A stretch of DNA of 9,200 nucleotides from Actinomycetes bacterium (lineage in GTDB: Bacteria; Actinomycetota; Thermoleophilia; RBG-16-64-13). Position numbers and translations under genes: made by a program. Positions 5,685 through 9,200 of the stretch are shown here, in pieces (position 1 is the stretch's first letter; every line of letters starts with the position of its first letter). The stretch is from assembly GCA_021815245.1 (NCBI GenBank), contig JAKAHF010000043.1:1-9200 (forward strand), read 5' to 3'. The notes under the pieces are model-generated. The model was given only the letters and a program-made list of their open reading frames with translations, made no database searches and was not told the DNA's origin.

Positions 5685-6748
5685 ACCCCGCGCTCGCCAA
5701 GATCGGAGATCGGGCCAGGCGTCTCGGTCGACCTGTCAGGCTGATGGAGGTCTGCGGCACCCACACCATGGTGGCCATGCGGAGCGGTCTCCGCAGCCTC
5801 CTTCCCGATAACGTCACACTGCTCTCGGGCCCGGGCTGCCCGGTGTGCGTGACGCCGCCCGGCTTCATCGACGCGGCCATCGCGATCGGCCGGGAGCCGG
5901 GGACGACCATCACCACGTTCGGCGACCTCGTGCGAGTTCCCGGCAGCTCATCGTCGCTGGAGCGGGAGCGTGCCGAGGGTCTGCAGGTGCGCGTGGTCTA
6001 CTCGGCGGGCGACGCGCTGGCCCTGGCCGAGGCTCAGCCGGACGAGAACATCGTGTTCCTGGGGGTGGGATTCGAGACTACGGCCCCCACGGTCGCCCTT
6101 GCCGTGAAGAACGCGCACGACCGCGCAGTCGGCAACTTCAGCGTGCTCTCTGCCCACAAGGTCATGCCGCCCGCGATGGACTCCCTCATCGAGGGGGGCG
6201 TGGTGCATGTTGATGGGTTCCTCTGCCCGGGGCATGTCAGCGTGGTCACCGGGGCCCGCGCCTTCTCGCCGTTTGCCGCGCGGCATTCACTGCCCTGCGT
6301 CATCACGGGGTTCGAGCCGGAGGACATGCTCGAGGGGATCGACATGCTTCTCGCGCAGTTGGAGGACCAAAGGAGAGAGGTGGAGATACAGTACCGGCGT
6401 GCCGTGACATGGGAAGGCAACCAGGCTGCACAGCGGATCATGAACGAGGTGTTCGCCGAGGCCGACGCCGAATGGCGGGGTCTCGGTACGATTGCCGGGA
6501 GTGGGCTCGCGCTGCGTGGGGAGTTCGCCATGTTCGACGCGGCGAAGCGCGCCGGAGTGGTCGTGGGGCCGGGCAGCCGGCCACCGGGGTGCCGCTGCGG
6601 CGACGTGCTTCGCGGAGCGCTCGCGCCCCCCGATTGCGGGCTCTTTGGCCGGATGTGCTCGCCCGAGCATCCGGTGGGTCCGTGCATGGTGTCCAGCGAG
6701 GGAGCCTGCGCGGCCTACGCGCGATACGGCGCCTGGAGGAGCCGATGA
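5681..6748 (+). CDS. hypD: Hydrogenase formation protein HypD
   Basis: HypD is the [4Fe-4S] redox scaffold on which, in complex with HypC, the Fe(CN)2CO unit is built from the thiocyanate carried by HypE. The protein has 355 residues, a normal length. Signature motifs are present: MEVCGTHT (C25), GPGCPVCVTP (C53 and C56), GFETTAP, CPGHVS, and the C-terminal cluster-binding region GCRCGDVLRG followed by CGLFGRMCSPEHPVGPCMVSS. Nothing is missing. The start ATG overlaps the hypC stop (ATGA), with GAGG near 5667 upstream. The stop overlaps the hypE start in the same way. Confidence 0.97.
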   Translation: MNPALAKIGDRARRLGRPVRLMEVCGTHTMVAMRSGLRSLLPDNVTLLSGPGCPVCVTPPGFIDAAIAIGREPGTTITTFGDLVRVPGSSSSLERERAEGLQVRVVYSAGDALALAEAQPDENIVFLGVGFETTAPTVALAVKNAHDRAVGNFSVLSAHKVMPPAMDSLIEGGVVHVDGFLCPGHVSVVTGARAFSPFAARHSLPCVITGFEPEDMLEGIDMLLAQLEDQRREVEIQYRRAVTWEGNQAAQRIMNEVFAEADAEWRGLGTIAGSGLALRGEFAMFDAAKRAGVVVGPGSRPPGCRCGDVLRGALAPPDCGLFGRMCSPEHPVGPCMVSSEGACAAYARYGAWRSR

Positions 6749-7752
6749 CCGGCGATCGTGTCATGCTCGGCCATGGCGGTGGGGGGTCGCTCACCGGCAG
6801 GCTCATCCGCGAGATCATCCTGCCCGCGTTGGACAATCCCATTCTCGCCACTCTCGACGATGCGGCCCTGGTCGACACGGAGGCCGGACGGCTCGCCTTC
6901 ACCACCGACGGGTACGTGGTCTCGCCACTGTTCTTTGCCGGGGGCGACATCGGCAAGCTCGCAGTCTGCGGCACGGTGAACGATCTGGCCGTCAAGGGCG
7001 CCAAGCCGCTCTGGATGAGCCTCGGCATGATCCTCGAGGAGGGACTCGCGATCTCCGATCTGGCCGCGGTCGTGGCTTCAGTGGGGATCTGGGCGCGGGC
7101 GTGCGGAGTGCAGGTCGTCACCGGCGATACCAAGGTCGTCGAACGGGGCCGTTGTGACGGCTTGTACTTGACTACGGCGGGAGTGGGCCGCGTCGTGATG
7201 GAGCCGCCTCCGGAAGCCCGGCGCATACGATCCGGTGACGCGATCATCGTGAACGGCTTTCTCGGCGATCACGGGGTGGCGATCATGGCCGGCCGCTCCG
7301 GGCTCCGCACCGACGGACTCGGCAGCGATTGTGCCCCCTTGTGGAGCCTCATCAGCGCCGTGCTGGCGACCGGACGCACGATCCACGCCATGCGCGACCT
7401 CACCCGGGGAGGCCTTGCCGGCGCGCTCAACGATCTGGCCGCGGTCTCGGGGACCACGGCGTACGTGGACGAGTCGAGCCTGCCGGTACGACCGGCAGTA
7501 CGCGGAGCCTGCGACCTGCTCGGGCTCGACCCGCTGGCTGCGGCCAACGAAGGCAAGCTCGCACTCTTCTGTCCTGGGGACGACGCCAACGCGATCGTGG
7601 AGGCGATGCGAGGCCACGAGCTGGGCGCCGACGCTGCCGTAATCGGACAGGTGCGGGCGGATGATCCCGGTCTCGCCATCTTGACGACGACCTTGGGAGG
7701 CCGGCGGATCATAGACGCGCCCGTGGGAGAAGACCTGCCCCGCATCTGCTGA
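6745..7752 (+). CDS. hypE: Carbamoyl dehydratase HypE
   Basis: HypE accepts the carbamoyl group from HypF on its C-terminal cysteine and uses ATP to dehydrate it to a protein-bound thiocyanate, the cyanide donor for HypC-HypD. The protein has 335 residues of the PurM/AIR-synthase-like fold. Visible motifs are HGGGGSLTGRLI near the N-terminus, LDDAAL (37-42), TTDGYVVSPLFFAGGDIGK, CGTVNDLAVKGAKPLW, DLTRGGLAGALND and, decisively, the terminal PRIC with the acceptor Cys335. The start overlaps the hypD stop (ATGA), with GGAGGA (6735-6740) four bases upstream. It is the last gene of the operon, and a strong hairpin follows 21 bases after the stop. Confidence 0.97.
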   Translation: MTGDRVMLGHGGGGSLTGRLIREIILPALDNPILATLDDAALVDTEAGRLAFTTDGYVVSPLFFAGGDIGKLAVCGTVNDLAVKGAKPLWMSLGMILEEGLAISDLAAVVASVGIWARACGVQVVTGDTKVVERGRCDGLYLTTAGVGRVVMEPPPEARRIRSGDAIIVNGFLGDHGVAIMAGRSGLRTDGLGSDCAPLWSLISAVLATGRTIHAMRDLTRGGLAGALNDLAAVSGTTAYVDESSLPVRPAVRGACDLLGLDPLAAANEGKLALFCPGDDANAIVEAMRGHELGADAAVIGQVRADDPGLAILTTTLGGRRIIDAPVGEDLPRIC

Positions 7753-7773
7753 AGGGGCTGGCCGCAGAAGCGA

Positions 7774-7799
7774 GGAGCCCCGCGTTGCCGCGGGGCTCC
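7774..7799. terminator. Hairpin terminator between convergent hypE and the [FeFe] hydrogenase gene
   Basis: A perfect 11-bp stem, GGAGCCCCGCG (7774-7784) and its complement (7789-7799), encloses the loop TTGC. On the + strand it is followed by a weakly T-rich stretch (GTTAGGTCTTTCT, 7801-7813), so it fits a rho-independent terminator for the hyp operon. It is symmetric and may also stop transcripts of the - strand hydrogenase gene, although no good T-run follows on that side. Confidence 0.8.
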
Positions 7800-7824
7800 C
7801 GTTAGGTCTTTCTCGCGGCCGCTC

Positions 7825-7841
7825 CCGGAGGTCGTCTCCGG
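7825..7841. repeat. Small inverted repeat 3' of the [FeFe] hydrogenase gene
   Basis: CCGGAG (7825-7830) and CTCCGG (7836-7841) flank a 5-base loop, and pairing extends further outward after one mismatch. It lies 20 bases beyond the stop of the - strand hydrogenase gene and may be part of its 3' processing or termination signal. There is no T-run, so the call is weak. Confidence 0.35.
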
Positions 7842-7861
7842 AGGGCGGTCGATCTCGGTCG

Positions 7862-9200
7862 TTACTTGATGAACTTGCCGCGCGACACGTAGTGCGTGTG
7901 CAGCAGCTCGTGGCTCTTGTGGCCGCACGGACCGTCGGTGAGGAACTCGGTGTAGATCCTCGCGACCGCCGGGTTCTCGTACGACTTGCGGACGCTCAGC
8001 GTCTTCTCTTCGCCGTAGATGGCCTTCGCCCGCGCAGCACGGATCTCCTTGCTGGTCGGGATCGGCTGGCCGCCGCCGCCCAGGCAGCCGCCCGGGCAGG
8101 CCATGAACTCGATGAAGTGGCACTCGCTGAAGAGGCCGCCGGCTTTGATGTTCTCCATGACCTTGTGGGCGTTCGCCGTGCCGTGGGCAACGGCGACCTT
8201 GAGGGTCGCACCCTTCAGCCACTCCCAGTCGGGAAGCAGATGGGCGAGGATCTCGGGCATCGGACCGACCTCGGTCACCGGGATCTCGGCGAAACGGACG
8301 CCGTCGAAGCCGCGAATCGGCAGGATGTCGCCGTGCTCGTAGATCGACTCGAGCTTCTTGCCGGTCACCAGTTCGAGCACGGTACGCAGGGCCGACTCCA
8401 TCACGCCGCCGGTGGCGCCGAAGATGAGGCCCGAACCTGTGGCGGTGCCGAACGGATCGTCGAAGTCGCTCTTGGGCAGCGACATGACGTCGAGGCCGGC
8501 CTGCCGGAACATGCGGCCGAGCTCGCGGGTCGTGAGGCCGAAGTCGACGTCCTTGTAACCGCTGTCGTACATCTCGGGCCTGTCGCACTCGAACTTCTTC
8601 GCCGTGCAGGGCATGACGGCCACGCTGACGATATTGGCCGGGTCGACGCCCATCTTGTCGGCGTAGTAGGTCTTGATGAGAGCGCCGAACATCTGCTGCG
8701 GGCTCTTAGCCGTGGAGAGATTGGGGATGAACTCGGGATAGAAGTGCTCGAGGTACTTCACCCAACCAGGGGAGCAGCTCGTGAACTGAGGCAGGGCCAC
8801 GTTGGCGTCACCCTGCACCAGAGCGCCGTAGAGGCGTTTGATGAGCTCGGTGCCTTCCTCGATGATCGTGAGGTCGGCGGTGAAGTTGGTGTCGAACACC
8901 TTCTGGAAGCCCATGCGCTTGAGGGCGGTGTTCATCTCATAGGTGACGGTCGTGCCGGGCTCGAGGCCGAACATCTCGCCCATGGCGGCACGCGGTGACG
9001 GGGCGGTCTGGATGACCACGTACTTCGATGGGTCGTCGAGCGCCTTCCACACGTCGTCGAGCGCGTTCTTGGCGTAGAGGGCCGCGGTGGGGCAGCGGTT
9101 GATGCACTGACCGCAGTTGATGCAGACCACGTCGGCCAGAGGCTTCTTCATGAAGGTGGCGATCTCCACCTGGTTGGAGCGGTTGCGCGCCTCGAGGACG
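7862..9200 (-). CDS. hydA: [FeFe] hydrogenase catalytic subunit, HydA/HndD-type, 5' partial
   Basis: This is the C-terminal 446 or so residues of a cytoplasmic [FeFe] hydrogenase. The frame stays open to the window edge and matches the family before the GTG at 9169, so the start is outside. From that GTG, a [4Fe-4S] motif CINCGQCINRCP lies at residues 16-27. The H-cluster domain follows with FTADLTIIEEG (96-106), L1 TSCSPGW (130-136), L2 MPCTAKKFE (186-194) and L3 EFMACPGGCLGGGGQP (cysteine codons at 8096-8098 and 8084-8086). A C-terminal small-subunit-like segment ends in RKSYENPAVARIY and SHELLHTHYVS. L1 differs from the usual TSCCPxW, with Ser for the second Cys (codon 8771-8773). Such enzymes reduce protons or oxidise H2, often as NAD(P)H/ferredoxin-linked multisubunit complexes; partner genes would lie beyond 9200. 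Convergent with hypE. Its maturases HydE/F/G are not in the window. Confidence 0.95.
   Translation of the reverse strand, partial: VLEARNRSNQVEIATFMKKPLADVVCINCGQCINRCPTAALYAKNALDDVWKALDDPSKYVVIQTAPSPRAAMGEMFGLEPGTTVTYEMNTALKRMGFQKVFDTNFTADLTIIEEGTELIKRLYGALVQGDANVALPQFTSCSPGWVKYLEHFYPEFIPNLSTAKSPQQMFGALIKTYYADKMGVDPANIVSVAVMPCTAKKFECDRPEMYDSGYKDVDFGLTTRELGRMFRQAGLDVMSLPKSDFDDPFGTATGSGLIFGATGGVMESALRTVLELVTGKKLESIYEHGDILPIRGFDGVRFAEIPVTEVGPMPEILAHLLPDWEWLKGATLKVAVAHGTANAHKVMENIKAGGLFSECHFIEFMACPGGCLGGGGQPIPTSKEIRAARAKAIYGEEKTLSVRKSYENPAVARIYTEFLTDGPCGHKSHELLHTHYVSRGKFIK

Noticed and set aside
7269..8588. 439-codon - strand open frame spanning hypE and the hydrogenase gene
   Set aside because: It crosses the terminator and two firmly identified genes in the wrong frame, and its product is low-complexity Arg/Pro-rich.
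7892..8998. 368-codon open frame on the + strand opposite the [FeFe] hydrogenase
   Set aside because: It is the antisense shadow of a clearly conserved gene; the translation is Arg/Gly/Ala/Leu-rich with no recognisable domain, as expected in GC-rich DNA.
9167..9169. GTG as the start of the [FeFe] hydrogenase
   Set aside because: The frame stays open to the window edge with family-like residues (LEARNRSN) before it, and known HydA proteins have further N-terminal Fe-S domains, so this is an internal valine codon.

Overview
This is a GC-rich, almost fully coding window from what looks like a strict anaerobe that makes both [NiFe] and [FeFe] hydrogenases. Nothing in it (no rRNA, tRNA or clade-specific marker) fixes the taxon. 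High GC, frequent GTG starts, an Mvh-type group 3c [NiFe] hydrogenase and a HndD/HydA-type [FeFe] hydrogenase would fit an anaerobic actinobacterial, Chloroflexi or deltaproteobacterial lineage; this is inference only.

Layout. Positions 1-810 (+) hold the C-terminal part of a group 3c-like [NiFe] hydrogenase large subunit, ending in the DPC-x2-C-x2-H nickel motif and an unusually long tail. Two bases later comes a cyclic-nucleotide-binding-fold protein with a C-terminal zinc ribbon and no visible helix-turn-helix (813-1538, +). A hydrogenase maturation protease lies on the opposite strand (1519-2046, -), overlapping that gene tail to tail. Then follows a compact + strand operon hypA-hypB-hypF-hypC-hypD-hypE (2084-7752), with start/stop overlaps at most junctions, closed by a strong hairpin (7774-7799). 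On the - strand, convergent with hypE, is the C-terminal part of an [FeFe] hydrogenase catalytic subunit (7862-9200) whose N-terminus lies outside the window.

How the genes work together. HypF and HypE make the cyanide ligand from carbamoyl phosphate. HypC and HypD carry the Fe(CN)2CO unit. HypA and HypB deliver nickel. The protease then trims the large-subunit C-terminus to close the active site. The six hyp genes and the protease therefore form a complete maturation set for the [NiFe] enzyme at the left edge. The [FeFe] enzyme at the right needs a different maturation system (HydE/F/G), which is not in this window.

I do not see a wholly new system here. The items most worth a second look are: an in-place tandem duplication at the hypB-hypF junction that creates a 17-codon mini-ORF linked by GTGA overlaps at both ends; a 79-residue tail with two hairpins on the large-subunit gene; the helix-turn-helix-less cNMP-fold/zinc-ribbon protein; the protease gene placed antisense between co-oriented hydrogenase genes; a GKMD in place of NKxD in HypB; and a TSCSPGW variant in the [FeFe] active-site motif.
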